Assembly (NCBI GenBank): GCA_030549335.1
Contig: CM060183.1
Coordinates: 28,347,052 to 28,411,051 of the forward strand
Source: Pontederia crassipes
Taxonomy: Eukaryota; Streptophyta; Magnoliopsida; Commelinales; Pontederiaceae
DNA length: 64,000 nucleotides
Direction: 5' to 3'
A program made the position numbers and the translations under genes. This document shows positions 20,246 through 33,785 of the stretch, piece after piece. Position 1 is the first letter of the stretch; each line of letters opens with the position of its first letter. Below the pieces are notes generated by a model that had not been told where the DNA came from, searched no databases, and worked only from the letters and a program-made list of their open reading frames with translations.

Positions 20246-22500
20246 ATTTAAAATATGTTTGAGAGATAAATAATTCAATTCTCTTTCCACTTTCTCTTTG
20301 ATTATTCATTTTAATTTTTTCAATTCAAAGTTAAGACCAATCTTTGATATATTGTTATGGATATACAAATCATAAAAATTCATTATTTATTATTTTAATC
20401 ATCTTATATTAATTTATTCTTATTCGATTTGACCGTCCGGTTTAATTTGTTCGACCTCGTCCAATTTGAAACATGCTGAATCTTACAACATTTTTTTTAG
20501 GGATGATGATCCCTCCACTTTTTTTATAAGATCCAAAGGGTAGCAAACAACTAAGTGAGAAGTGGAGAATGAACACTTTCTTTTACTCCTTAGACTACTT
20601 ATTTTTGTACTTTTAAACTTTGAAATCGAGAGAACATTCTTCATCCAAGTAAAGGACACCTTTACAACTCACTTTTTTTTTATTCTTTTAAGAGTTGAGG
20701 TGAACCTATTAGACAAACATCTCTCAAATTCATACAAATTTATAACAAATGTTGTTCAAGCACTTTCGGCTAAAAGGAGTATAGAGCTCAGTTTTTAATT
20801 ATAAGTTGTAGCACTCGAAGCAAGTCAATCGACCTATTGTAAAGATAAAATTTTATTATACAATAGGTCAATCAACTTTATTGTCTAAACACTCCTAGCC
20901 CCCATAATATTACTTTAGTTCAAGAGTAAAAGATAGAGAATTACAAATTCCATGATCAAAGTGTGATCTAAAAGTTGAAAGATAATTAACAATTGATTTG
21001 ACTACCAAAACACACATTTTTCACAAGAAAGAAAATTTATTGAGGTTCTTTTATAGATTTTTCATCATCCAATATTGTTGTAAGAGTTAAAGCGGTTGCA
21101 ATTGGAAGCTAGTTATCACTATATGTTAGCCTAATGCTCGATTTATCATTGAATTTGTCGATTGATAATTGTCACAGTTGGAAATTTTTTATTGTCGATG
21201 CTTCGTTCAGTTGTTCTTCCTCGGTCGATGATCCTGACAATGTAGTACTCATAATTTCTATTAGGATTAGGGTTGGCTTATCCATTCAGTAGAATGAAAA
21301 TTACTTTCTTTGACTTCATATGATCAATTGTAAAATTTTTAATGAACACATCTGGTCGGCTAATTAATGGTGTGCCAAGAATGAATTTTTTTCTATTCAA
21401 GTATCAAACTTTCTTTTCCACACACACTTTTTCTCATGAAGGACGATGGTCCTTTTTTTCCAAAGTTAACCATCAAGAACTTATATAAGATCAACATTAA
21501 AAAAAAATGGGAACATCCAATAATATTTCATGAAATAAACATTTTTCAAAAGAACATATTAATTATAATCAGTTTTGAATATGGTGAAAGACTCGAAATA
21601 AGAAAATTTTAAACTTAATGACTTATTACTCTCGCTATTGGGGATTCCAAATTGAATGTTTATTTATTTGTTACCAAAATCTAAATACTAGAGCTAGCTA
21701 GCTAAACCAAACCAAATTGGTTCAAAATCAACATTGGATCTTGCAAGGCTATCCGGCCCATTGGGCTCTCAAAAACTTAGGGGTGTGGAAAAATAATCTT
21801 TTAAGAATGTCTTTTTTTTTGTTGTCATTTCCAAAAGGATAAAGTCATTGTAATTATTTGTGACATTTGATTTTTTTTTTTCAATAGAATCTTGCGTTGT
21901 TTTCCAAATCAACTTTATTTTGGGCACAATATTGACGTCGATTTTTTTTTCCTTAAGAGATATTGAACGTTTGTGGAAAGTGTTTATAATGTAGTATCAT
22001 TTCAAATTAAAGTGTTTACCATTTTGGAGCTTTTAGACATTGTGTGTGTTGAGGGCCAAAACAGCATGCCACGTATGTTTCAAATTAGAACTCAACTGAC
22101 TTGGATAAGATTTAGTTGTGGTTAGATATAAAATGTTCTATATGTTGAATCAGATTGCATTTACCTTGCCATGTCCTTCTTAAACAATAGAAGAAGAATT
22201 GTTTACGACAAATTTCTAATGGATTTAGTAAATCAAAATTTTATGGGAACGTGGAACTAGAGATTTCACTCCACAAAATTATGGGTCAAGCAGCGAAACC
22301 ATTCCATAACTTTTTTTATAAAATTTTTAAACTTGTTCAACCTGTTAATGTTTATCACGAGCGGCTTATCTTTTATAATATTTATCATTTTAATATTTTA
22401 ACATTTTTTTCCTACTTGTCAAACACTATTTTTTTCACTTTCTATATCATTTTTCTTTCTCGTATATTTAAAAACAATGAAAATTAATTGATCATTAGTT
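20246..22500. other. AT-rich non-coding stretch
   Basis: No gene recognised. A small perfect-stem hairpin is present at about 20832-20870 (GACCTATTGTA...TACAATAGGTC). Frames at 20562-20798 and 22251-22487 are AT-driven and have no known domain. Confidence 0.4.
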
Positions 22501-22509
22501 TTTCTTCGT

Positions 22510-22810
22510 ATTGTTAAATTTAATGCGTTAACCAATTTTTTTAAAAGCTTAATTCATTAGGAAGAGCAACATCATTAATTTTATATTCTTAACACTCATC
22601 ATTAATTTTATCCGTGTGGACTGCTGACAATTTTTTTATCATAGTCAAGCTCAACACGTGAATAATTAAAGAGAGAAAATTATTTTTTAATAAGAGCTTA
22701 ACGAGATTTGAACTCCTTCTGATATTAAATTTGATGTGCTAACAAATTTTTCTCAATATTTAACTAATTAAAAAGATCAACATCATTAATTTTATATTCT
22801 TAACACATAT
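22510..22810. repeat. Diverged repeated block, possible LTR debris
   Basis: Two related blocks about 200 bases apart both read TAAATTT-ATG-G-TAAC-AATTTTT, then TCAACATCATTAATTTTATA (22558-22590 and 22770-22800) and TTCTTAACA. Such TTAACA-ending sequences resemble degenerate retrotransposon LTR ends, but no boundaries are fixed. Confidence 0.35.
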
Positions 22811-25800
22811 ATAATTCGTACATATTTTAATGTTTCATGATATTCTCTTTTATTTTTTACATTTGTTGGTGTTTTTTTTTTTTTTACTTTTTCCTTTTAT
22901 TAGACGAGTTTGTCTATTAGAATTATCCAATGAATTGATCCATTAAACACCACTACAAAATAGTGTATTTTATCATAGCATTAATCCACTTTCCATACAT
23001 CATATTTCATCTTAAATAAGATGAACGTACGTGCATGTATTCGTAGTGTGTTAGTGCACGTATGTGCAGAAGGGATGGATTGTAAGAAGAGATGGTGCAG
23101 AAAGAAAATGCCAACAAATTATTTATCTTCTCATATCTAAAGTGTTATTTGTCATTCTAAATTGGGTCGTTTGGTTCACGAATATACAATGAAATAGGAC
23201 TTTATTCGATCATTTTTTATCAAACGGTGCATGGAATAGGAGCAAGTGTCCACAACGAATGCACGGAGCCCAATACATATTTAATCTTGTCGGTGTGTGT
23301 TTTTCGAGTTGGAGTATTCGACGAAAATGGTTGAATATCGCGTATTTCACGAAAACAAGTCATTTGCCATCAACTTATTTCACCAGAATAAAACAGGACG
23401 ATATCGATTGTCGTGTTACATGCACTGTCTATTCAGCCGAACATATGACCCTATTCTATCTAATGTATTCACAAACCAAACCGCACCAGAATGATTCCCT
23501 TGATCAAAATAATGATTCAAGAAATCGATTCTAGAATTACTAACACCAACCGATGTTAAGCATTCCTTGTTTCCTATGCTCATAACTGCGTGAATTTGTC
23601 TGACATAATGGGGGCAGTTAAAGGCTTATTGATGTCTGATCGATATAACTGGGCAGTTCAAAAAGGTGCGGAGATGGTTCAGGAATCAGGAGTACTCATT
23701 CAAGTATAAAACCGCCCTTTTCCTTTCACAGGACCATCCAAAAGAAAAAGCGTAAGGAAATGATATCTCTCTTTTTTTTCTTTTTTTTTTACTAACACTT
23801 TTTTTTTCATTCTCTAATCTCAAATTATGAAGTTACAATTTTATATAGTTAACAATTCATTCCTTCTTTCTAATTTCACCTAATTGAGTACGATATTTTG
23901 TTTTCCTATTTTAATCCTTCTCAGCCCATTGAGTGCATGCACTGCACTTCAACTCATAACAGCAAGGAACATAATGCAGGACTCTCCTAACCTTTATTCT
24001 CCACATAATATGCATGATTGGAATCAAATCAAAGTGGCAATGCAGGTCACATCTTGCTATAATGTTTATCTCCCTCCTCGAAATTTGGGCAAAAAAAAGA
24101 GGAGAGAAGAAAAGACTTGTTGCATCAATCAACTTTAGGCAATGGATTAGGCCAGAATGCCTCATATCTGATCTGATGGACATTGGTAACTATACAAGGA
24201 GCAGACGAGCAAGTCATACCTACCATCAATTATTTAAGAGCACTTGTGCACTCTGCTCAGCTAACTTGTGCACAAAGACTTGCTTAATATCCTTTTGAGA
24301 GACATGGCAGTTGGGGCACAGAGTTCACTCACCTACTTGCCAATTGCATTATTTGCTGCTGATGAAAGTGGGGCCTTGTAAAATTATAATTAGGAGAAGA
24401 TGTAACTTGGGTAATTTTCTGCTGCCAGCAAAAAATCAGAGTTGTGGCCATTTAGAAGCATGGTTAACAGTTATTCATGTCCAGAAACGGAGGCCACTAA
24501 GCCACCACATTGTTCAGGTCATCTATAGTTTTAGATATGGACATTGTTATAAAAGCTTGACCACAAAACAGAGCACCGGGGACCAATATAAAGCTAAACC
24601 ATTCGAAGTAGCAATCACAAGTTGGTGTTTGTTTCTAATAATAATGAATGATAATGTTGACAATAATTAATATATAATTGTTGATAATGATACCATTTTT
24701 GTATCCCCTGGTCCCAATTCAATCAATTGACTGTTAGTTTGTTTTAGTACTCAGGTACTGCATCCATGCAGTACATTAAGTAATGGTTCCTGTAAAGTGT
24801 AAACTTCCAAAGCAACAGCCCTCCTGACAAATTCTATAATTATCATGTTAAACTGCTCCATGTAATTTTTTACAAGCTAGCTGCAAGTGTCATTGATGTC
24901 AAACTAAATAAGCTGAAACTAGAGTACATATCAAGTATGCAAGGTATGCTTATCTAAGCATAAAATATCAGTATACTTTCAGGAAAGAAGAAAGATATGA
25001 TGAATGAAGTCCAAGGATGATCAACTTTTTTTTGGTGACTGGTTGCTGGTCCGTGAAGGCCCCTGTAAGCAAGTAGCAACTGCTTTTAGGGGACCAGAGA
25101 TGGAATGGCCATGCCAACTTTATTAAGGAAACCAGAGCTCCATCATGACCCGAAAAAACAAGCATGTCCTGATCTTAATGCTTTGAGGCACTTGTGAGAG
25201 GAGGATGAAAAGCTTGGAGTCCAGCAGTCCACATATATCATCAAAGACGCTGTGCAAATTGCAAGAGAAAGGCCTCTTGGGGACCTTCATGAGAACAGTG
25301 CACCCCTGGATGCATGCTGTATGCACATCCCAAAAGAAACACAGGGCAGGCATGCTTATCAACAATTTAATTTCACCCCCAAACAAGTAGAAAAAGAATC
25401 CAAACAGGACTGTAACGATCAATGCATGATTTCATGTGAAGTGGGCCATATGCTTGTTCAGTTCTTTGATATCATCCACTCATAACACTGGATCTTGGAA
25501 TGACACTGTTCGGAGAGGATCCACCTCTCCAACTTCTTGTTTGATCAGTCAGTGATCTTAAACATTGATCATACTGAGATAAATAAAGATCACCTTGCTC
25601 GTGTGATAAAGAAAATGTTAATAATGAAGTAAAAAAAAAGTTGATAGCACATCTAATTTAATAAAATTGTGGTTAATAATTAAACAAATACAATCTGTGA
25701 CTTTAATTAATAAACCAATAGGAGGAATTTGAGGTGAACACTCAAGATTGTCTAGGAATTTTTTTTTACTTCTAACTAATATATATTTTCAAAGCTTTCC

Positions 25801-26139
25801 TTAACAAAGCAACATTGTCTTTTAGTTGAGGTTAAGAGTAATCTGTTTTCGTTTTAAACAATATTTGACATTTGATTCCTATAGAAAATTGGCAACAGAA
25901 AGCTACACTGCCTTCATAATACTTATTTAGTGTGCTTAAATGATCTAACGTGTGACTTGTGGATGGTGTTCATCTTTTTGCATTTTCTTGCCTCTTCCAT
26001 TATTTTCCTCAATTTAACTCCATTTTTTTTTCTGTTTGACACTTGCAGTTACTACATCTGATAAATAGAACTGTGGAAAGAAGGTGGCTTTGATATTAAC
26101 TACAAGTATTGGGTCCCAAGTCCGGATAAAGGAGGAGGG
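22811..26139. other. Non-coding stretch, no gene recognised
   Basis: 23160-23540 has words like those of host-duplicated MITEs (CGTTTGGTTCACGAATA, CAAACCAAACCGCA). 23880-25500 is less AT-rich, with several 80-120-codon frames on both strands (for example 24311-24670 + and 25123-25422 -), none with a domain I know. It could hold UTR or non-coding RNA exons. 25500-26139 is AT-rich with nothing seen. Confidence 0.35.
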
Positions 26140-26287
26140 TTGTGTTAGGCCCCGACAGCCAGCGTAAAACCCTGTCGAATCTTATGAACATGGATCAACG
26201 AATATGTTACTAATAGAGCGGAATGGCGTCGTATGATCCATATAGCCGACCCCACCTAGTGGGATAAGACTTTGTTGTTGTTGTTGA
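26140..26287 (+). mobile_element. 3' end of an RTE-type LINE
   Basis: Contains GCCGACCCCACCTAGTGGGA followed by TAAGACTTTGTTGTTGTTG. This is the usual 3' terminus of plant RTE-clade non-LTR elements: the end of the coding region (ADPT-WDKALL-type codons) and a TTG-repeat tail. Only the last ~150 bases are present, as expected from 5' truncation during reverse transcription. Confidence 0.65.
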
Positions 26288-26791
26288 ACATTATAAAGGA
26301 AATTTCCTTCACCCTGATCAATTTCAAGGAATCCATTTTTTCTATTTTGTTGTTACCATGTCGACATTGGAACAAAACGAAGGACAAAGTTAAGGGGTTC
26401 TGAAAAGTATCCCTTATAATTTAGTTGTACTGAAGAAGATTCCTGTGATCAAAATGTCATCAGAATTCTATCAACTTGTCCAAGTTGAATCATGATTTCC
26501 CTGCTTACTGAAGCAACTGTATCATTCATGGACAATATAAAGATGTTGTGGTATAGTATGATTCACTTGGAAGTTTTTTTTTTGTTTTTTTGGTGAACGT
26601 TGTTATGAATTTTGACATTATCATCATGTAGTCTGTCTATATTATGATACGTTTGGATAAAGACAAGTTACAATTGTGGTTCGTCCTCTCTCTAACCTGC
26701 TTTTATGCAATAAATTCAATAATAATGAAAAGGATAATTTACATTACTTTCTGATGTATTAATTTCATGACCCTCCACCCCCCACTCCCCA

Positions 26792-26863
<72 letters not shown>
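26792..26863. repeat. (AAT)24 microsatellite
   Basis: Uninterrupted AAT array after a C-rich stretch (ACCCCCCACTCCCC). Confidence 0.95.
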
Positions 26864-27982
26864 TAGAAAATTTTATAAAATGATAATATCTACTCGCTAA
26901 ATTCTAGTAGAATTAGTTTTTCAATATTTTTGCATGAAATGTTAAACTCTACTTATTTTTATCATTTATAAAATAAAAAAATTTAATGTTTAAACTGTTA
27001 AACGCTACTTCAAATATTAGTTTTGGTGTTGCCAAACAGAACCTAAGTCGATATCAGATTTAAGATTTGAATTTGCTCATCTGACCCCGAGCTAATATAA
27101 AAAAATGATCATAATCTCTTTTTTTTATTGTCAACCCAGTGTTTAAAAATCGACACCGATCATATAACTCATATTCCGCTAAGAATTATGTACATTAATC
27201 ATAAATTTAAATATTAATTCATCATCAAATCTAATTAATTTAGTATCACTCCAGAGAATACGCTTGATTACAACAAGCGACTACACAATAAGAAGCTATT
27301 ATTCACTTGACTCCAACTTCTATTGGTGGTAAAATGACCCTGATACTACCTGATCAAGACCAAAATATATCGGTCTAAACTGAAATAATACAAGGATAAA
27401 ATTTAAGACATCCTAGTTTCTTAAATATATTTTTAATAATCATAATAGTATATAAATCTTATGTAATTACGTAAAAGATATTTAAAATATATAAACTAGT
27501 CTATACAAATATAATAACCACTAAATAAAAATATTCAAATCAATAAATAATTACACACATAAATAAAATTTATTTTATTGATGTACTATTAACACGAGAG
27601 AAAGTTATTTAAGAAAAATGGAGATAAATATAAATGAAAATTATTTTACTAATATATTATATATATGATTAATTTAGTTTAAAATTATTAATTTATTCTT
27701 ATTTCATCAATTTGATAAAATAAAATATATAATGTTGGGAGAACTAAACCATTCCACCTTGTAAGAAAAGTATTCAAATAAAATTTAAATATTCTCATCC
27801 TCTATATTCTATCTAACCTACTCAAAAATTACAATTTAAATAAGCCATTTAATAATCAAAATTTATTCTGGTTTCGGTCCGGTTCAAAGTGTGAAATGAA
27901 GAATTCCACGTGATCTTGATCTCAAATTTAAATTTGGGTCATTTTTTGTAAATTTTTTTTAGATGAAAGGGACGTGACCAGT
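26864..27982. other. AT-rich non-coding stretch
   Basis: Begins with an old MITE-like block (about 26880-27045, CTCGCTAAATTC... GCCAAACAGAACC) related to the right half of 30514-31113. The remainder is AT-rich with no gene. Confidence 0.4.
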
Positions 27983-28339
27983 AGGGGTGTGTAAGAAAAA
28001 AAAAACCAAAAAAATAGAAAACCTAAAAGACCGACACAAAAGGCAATTTTTAAATATAAAAACCATCCAAGAAGTCCGACAAAGACATACATAATTAAAC
28101 TTTTACGAAATATTAATTAGTATTATATTTTAAATATTTATAGTATATATAAAATTACTCAATAAACATGACATTTATTCCATTATATGCGTAGAAAATT
28201 AATATAAGTTATAAATAGTACTACTACAATATATAATATGTGAAATTGTGAATGACATTAATTTATGAAATAAAACATCTCTTTATATTATTAATCATTT
28301 TTTATAAATATGAAATATATAAATCTAGGGTTTAGGGAC
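27983..28339. mobile_element. Partial relative of the TAGGGGTG MITE family
   Basis: Begins GTAGGGGTGTGTAAGAAAAA, like the left end of the element at 15483, followed by an AT-rich interior of similar type. No right end is visible; it runs into the complete copy at 28340. Confidence 0.45.
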
Positions 28340-28897
28340 TAAGGGTGAAAGTGATTCAAATCGGATCGATTTTTCGATCTAAAAAACTATCTATTATTTT
28401 TTGAGTTGGTTTTTAAAATAATAAAAGTCGTCCTAAAATCATTTAGAAAAAAGAAAAACCATCCTATAATGGATCTATTTTTTCGAATGATTTTTTATCT
28501 CTTATTTTAATAAATAATATTTTCAAAAATATAATAAATTAAAATTAAAATTAAAATTAACTTATTTAATTTTATAATTAAATATAGGATACACTGTCAG
28601 AACTATTAAATTAAAATTTTATAATGTGATAGAAATATATTAAGCTATATAAAAAATTATTACACTAATAATAAAATAATTGATTACATATAAATTAATT
28701 ATATAAATAAAAATTAATAAATAAAATCGACTCCACGGGCCCACGATTTTTTTCGGTGGAGTCTTAATTTAAATAGACAAATTTTATTCTATTTAAAAAT
28801 TATTCTAAATCGTATTCGATCTCTAATTTTTTATTTTTTTCGAATCCATTTTTTCAAATAAGTTTTCCCATTCGGTCGAAATTTTCTTGCACACCAA
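28340..28897. mobile_element. hAT-type MITE-like element, copy 2 (558 bp)
   Basis: Ends TAAGGGTG...CACACCAA are degraded. The element is bounded by a perfect 8-bp target duplication TTAGGGAC at 28332-28339 and 28898-28905. The interior shares GTTGGTTTTTAAAATAATAA and a CTCCACGGGCCCACG core with the other copies, in opposite orientation to copy 1. No ORF. Confidence 0.8.
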
Positions 28898-28905
28898 TTA
28901 GGGAC

Positions 28906-29948
28906 CTCTATCATACTGCCGGTGGACGCGTTATCCCTCTTACCTTGCTCCTGACACGACGCGACTGAGCCAAAATCCTTCGTCCCGGTGTGGGCATGTG
29001 ATGGTGCAACCGGTGTGCAATGTATCTTTCATAACAAACAATTTTATCCATACCCTTTAATTAATTATAATATAATGTCTATAATTAGTCGCGGTCACTT
29101 TTTCATAGTAAAAAAAATGTAATTTGAATTTCAAGTTCACAATATAAAACTACAAAATTGATTTACCCACTTTTAGTGGCGTGACCTTTCGTTACAGTGC
29201 TTGAGGGGGAGGAAAATACTATTATAATATTTGTAGTTTTGACGTATAATATGTAAAAAATGTACCAAAAAAAATATTTGTATTTGATATCAAGTATCAA
29301 CTAATACAAAAAAAATCTATTTACTAATCATCGTTTGACCACTTCATTAATTATCATTTACCTAATTGACAGATTAATTATTTCTACTAGATAATTATAA
29401 TTAATAAATGATATATTCAATAAGCATAATTAATTTCTCTTGTTAAATATTATATTATCTTGGAGCATCATAACTACGGTAATTTCGTTTCTCTTGTTAT
29501 TTGACTTGTGCACTTTAATATCATAAAGATGATAGTTCTAAATTAGTTGGTAAAAAATGAACTGAGTTATGTCTTGTTTGATTTAGCTCATATAAAATAA
29601 TTGATAAATTGAAGTATTCATAAGTATTAAACTTATTTTTAAATAAATAATTACATATTTGAATAAAATTACTAATATTAATAATAATTAGTTAGTTACA
29701 ATATAACTAATTATTTGCTTATTTTTAATTTATAAGTAAATTTAATATCTCTTTATCAATTATTTTTTAATTCGACTTATAAATTACTTATAAGCTTGGA
29801 AATGACACATTATTTGTATTAGCCCGAAAATGGAACAAGTGGATAAATGTTGAGAGTACTGAAAAAAATAATTTAGGTTTTTTTATAAATTTAATAGGTT
29901 CCAATAATTTTTAATCGTACTGTGGGAAAAAAATAACTCAACAGAAGT

Positions 29949-29950
<2 letters not shown>
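28906..29950. other. AT-rich non-coding stretch
   Basis: 28906-29030 is GC-moderate (CTGCCGGTGGACGCG...). The rest is AT-rich. No gene, RNA or bounded repeat seen. Confidence 0.4.

Positions 29951-30042
<92 letters not shown>
29951..30042. repeat. (ATT)30 microsatellite
   Basis: Uninterrupted ATT array of about 92 bases. Confidence 0.95.
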
Positions 30043-30394
30043 CTGCTTACTTTGCTGATTTAACCGACGGTTGTGATGCCATTTGAGCCATGATCAGTAA
30101 GTATCACTGCCGTGTAATCACCTCGTCTAAATTATTATCGGGAGCTTATCGTCGAAAAGTCCAATAGCATAATGACACTTTCGTATATTAGAATAGTTGT
30201 ATTTACTTTATCCTTTAAAAAGAAAAATAAAGAAACACAATAGGGATTTATTCTTTTACTTTTCCTTTTATGAAAAGGGGATTTTATGGAGGATAATGTA
30301 CTTAGTCAATCAACGTCGTTTTCCAAGGGAAGAAAACAATCGATTAATCATGTTCTTGTCTAGCGACTGGAAGAATATTGACACGTCGATTATT

Positions 30395-30398
<4 letters not shown>

Positions 30399-30440
<42 letters not shown>
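30399..30440. repeat. (TA)21 microsatellite
   Basis: Pure TA run of about 42 bases. Confidence 0.95.
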
Positions 30441-30442
<2 letters not shown>

Positions 30443-30513
30443 TTGGAGAATAATATGCAGGTAAAAAAAAGGTTCTTGAAAAATATAGAGTAAAGAAAGG
30501 TGAAACAATACAT

Positions 30514-31113
30514 TGACTATGTTTGGCATTATTACATATTTGATAACCGGACAGCGGTTTAACTAGCGTAGCGGATGATGATTAATGATTAGATGTTGTA
30601 GCAAATAAGTGTTTAGTAATTTAGTGATAGAATTAATTGACGAATATAAAATTATATAATTAGGCAAATTATTTAATTTTAGCACTATAGAAATTTTATT
30701 ATAATATAATAAATTAAATATTTATGTTATAATTTTAAAAATAATTTATTATAACTATTTTTATTAAATTATATAAAAAATTATATTGATAATAAATTTT
30801 ATATAATGCACCCAGGAGTAAATATATTAATTATGAAATTATTTTTATTCATTATTAATATATAAGTAATTGTAATTAATTAAACATGAATATAAAAAGA
30901 AATATAGTTAAATGATTATAAAATAAAAATAAGAAAATAATAAGATAAGTTAGAAAGAAATAATATATTTAAATAAGGATAAAATTGAAAAAAAAAATAT
31001 AAAATATTAGATTCTAATCGCTAAACGTTAGTAGAAATAATTTTTCAATATTTTCGTATGAAATATTAAACACTATTTTTTTTATTTACAAAAAATACTG
31101 TACCAAACAGAGC
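30514..31113. mobile_element. Possible MITE with TGTTTGG-type ends
   Basis: Left end CTATGTTTGGCA and right end TACCAAACAGAGCCC form a short inverted repeat. Inside are GATGATTAATGATTAGATG and CTAATCGCTAAACGTTAGTA blocks typical of small inverted-repeat elements. No clear target duplication and no ORF, so the limits are approximate. Confidence 0.45.
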
Positions 31114-31497
31114 CCTTGTACAAATCGTAATATAATCATTTTGTACAAATCGTAATATTAGATTATACTTTTTTTTGTATTTTAATCATAATTAATCATT
31201 TTGTTTGAGCAGAAATTTCAAACAGTTCATGATAATTCAATTTGGGAAAAGAAAGAAAAAAAATTGTTGGCAATAACATCATTTATCAAAAACTTGTTAC
31301 ATAATTAATTAATGTTATTAATTGTAGAATTTGATTCATTTTTCACACCGTCGCTAAAACAACAAGTGACAATAAGACTTCCAATATATATTCCAGTTCG
31401 AAGGATTGGAAAAAGAAAAAAAAACGAACCGATGACAGACATTCAAAGGAAAAAAAAATAATGCCTTCTAAATTATGAAAATATGAAACTTTCCTCA

Positions 31498-31568
<71 letters not shown>
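31498..31568. repeat. (AAT)23 microsatellite
   Basis: Uninterrupted AAT array; creates an artificial poly-Asn open frame. Confidence 0.95.
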
Positions 31569-31570
<2 letters not shown>

Positions 31571-32076
31571 TAAAGCTCAAAGCAATAATTAGACGTGTAA
31601 GCTCCATAATATTTGACATGGAAGCAAAACCTCGAGCCAACCCATTAATGGCGTCGGATACCTGTCTGCCTCAAGGAGTAAAAGCGGCCCCATCAATCCA
31701 TATCTCCAATCCACTTGCATCCACATCGCCCAAAAGCAAATACAACATATACAGAAAAGAAAAAATAATAAAGATATCACGGAATACATGCAAAAATCGT
31801 ATGCAGAACAGCGACGGCTAATACTGACCGGTGCCACTACATTTTAATGACGGTGATATCCCCCTCATTCCTTGCCAAGGGAACCAACCTTCATCATTAT
31901 TATACGTCTAAGCATCACCTTCACCCCTCGAACGCATCTGCCTGCACTGCAATTGGGACATGGACAACCATTTTGCATTTTTCTTCATTTGTTTTAGATC
32001 AAACACTTTTAATTATTACCATATGAAGTTTAACATTTTCTTTGATGGTAACTTAACTCTTAACTCGGATGACTTC

Positions 32077-32112
<36 letters not shown>

Positions 32113-32884
32113 TCTTTGATAATTATCGTTCGATTCATGATGAATAAAAATTATTCAATAGTTAATTCATAAATCATGATGAATCAAACGATTAATAGAA
32201 GTACAATGATACTACAACTTAAAAGAGATAACACAGACACTAAACTATAATAATAAATAATAATTTGCCACATATTTATTTTATTTTTAATAGCAACCCA
32301 AAGAGGTGGAGATGACTTGATCCGGACAAAGTCCACCACCCGGACCCATCTTTTTCTTGTGGCGTGGGTTAACTTAACCTGGTCACACCCCAAATAAGCC
32401 AATAATCCAGCGGCAAGCAACGTCTCTGGGCCATGAGTGGAAGCTTTCATCATTCATTGGATGGTAAACGCAGCAGTTATTTGACATAAATACCCCCACT
32501 TCACCACTGAACGACAAATCGGGAAGGTAATTTTGCTAGATTTAATTACGTTAGTTATATTACATCACTCTTAAACTTGATTACGTTAATGATCGATCTT
32601 AATCGCTCTTATCGTTAACAAACCTTATCGCGAAGGTAATCGCCGAGAAATTTATCTCGCTGTGCTGGCGAGTGAGATGACGTAGCGCGGTTGACTGCCG
32701 TCGGATCTTGAATAGCACCAAACAAACTATTTCCTCATCCACCACCGGAAATCGAGGTAAACAAAATTGGAAATTTCCATTTTACCTTTTAACAAACTAC
32801 AAGCTTCCGTTTTATTTGAACCCCCCTAAAAAATATTCGTTTTTCTGTTTTATTAAATTCTATTCGTATTTATCCTGTTAGATT
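31569..32884. other. Non-coding stretch before the gypsy element
   Basis: Includes a short (AAT)11 run at 32078-32112. 32270-32460 and 32600-32760 have balanced base composition (CCACCCGGACCCATC, GCGCGGTTGACTGCCGTCGG) without a convincing frame. No gene recognised. Confidence 0.4.
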
Positions 32885-32999
32885 TTGTCTATAACATAAC
32901 TGTAAAAAAAAAAGAGAAATTAAAAACGAAGGGACGGCTCCCCGACGCCTCCCCTGGCCTTCCGCCCCTTCGTCTCCGGCCGACCAATTGGCCGGGGCA

Positions 33000-33005
33000 T
33001 ATAAG
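33000..33005 (+). promoter_or_regulatory. LTR TATA box
   Basis: GGGGCATATAAGAAGG only ~110 bases into the LTR, preceded by GACCAATTGG at 32982-32991. Implies a very short U3 and a long transcribed leader. The 3' LTR has the same box at 40269-40274. Confidence 0.6.
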
Positions 33006-33424
33006 AAGGAGGGGAGGGACGCAGTGGCGCCCTCTTGGAACCCCCGACCTCCTCCTCCCTCTCGTTCCTCTCTTCCTCCGACGAAGACAGAAGCGATCGG
33101 CAACCTTCGTCATTCGACATTTCCTCAGTGCACGGCAGCTCTCCTCACGTACGTAAGGACCGGGCGACTCACTCGCACCGATCACGAACGATCAACGACG
33201 ATCGACGGAGAAACAACGACCGACGCATTCGATTTTCCGACGAGAAAGGTACCCAAAGCGTTTAAATCCCTAAACGATGAATTAGAGATTTGTTGAATGC
33301 GTAGGATAGGTTCAATATGATCTTGAAGTTATTTTCTACATATTTTGTATTCATGTCGGCGTCAATTGATGGTCGGAAGGCCGCCGGAATACATGAAGAA
33401 ATCCGGCGGCCCTATTTTATCGCA

Positions 33425-33785
33425 GCGACCGGTCGACCGATTCCAGAGACCGGTCGACCGATTCCAGAGACCGGTCGACCGGTATACACAGAACCCACAC
33501 GAACCTTTCGTCATCGGTCGACCGGCCCCACCACATCGGTCGACCGATCAGTACATGGACAAATAGACGACATCCTATGATCGGTCGACCGGTCCTAAAG
33601 AATGGTCGACCAATCCGACGCGCAGTGCGCATCTCCATGGCCTGACGACCGGTCGACTGACACCCTGGACGGTCGACCGATTCGTAGGCGTGACAACCGA
33701 GAACTCGATCGATCGATTTCGGAGAACCGATCGATCGATACCAGAGGACGGTCGACCGGTCCATCTAGAACGATCGATCGGTCCG
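33425..33785. repeat. Array of GGTCGACC palindromes in the 5' LTR
   Basis: Thirteen sites of GGTCGACC or its transition variants GATCGATC and GGTCGACT, the first three spaced 21-22 bases (CCGGTCGACCGATTCCAGAGA unit) and the rest irregular. The 3' LTR has ten at about 40724-41025. Open frames here ('GRPIPET' repeats) arise from the repeat and are not a gene. Confidence 0.85.

Noticed and set aside
24311..25485. Several 77-119-codon frames on both strands
   Set aside because: None shows a known motif, and they conflict with each other; could be UTR or non-coding RNA sequence but there is no positive evidence.
31483..31821. 112-codon frame with poly-Asn, and similar frames at 53669 and 54540
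   Set aside because: Created by (AAT)n microsatellites.
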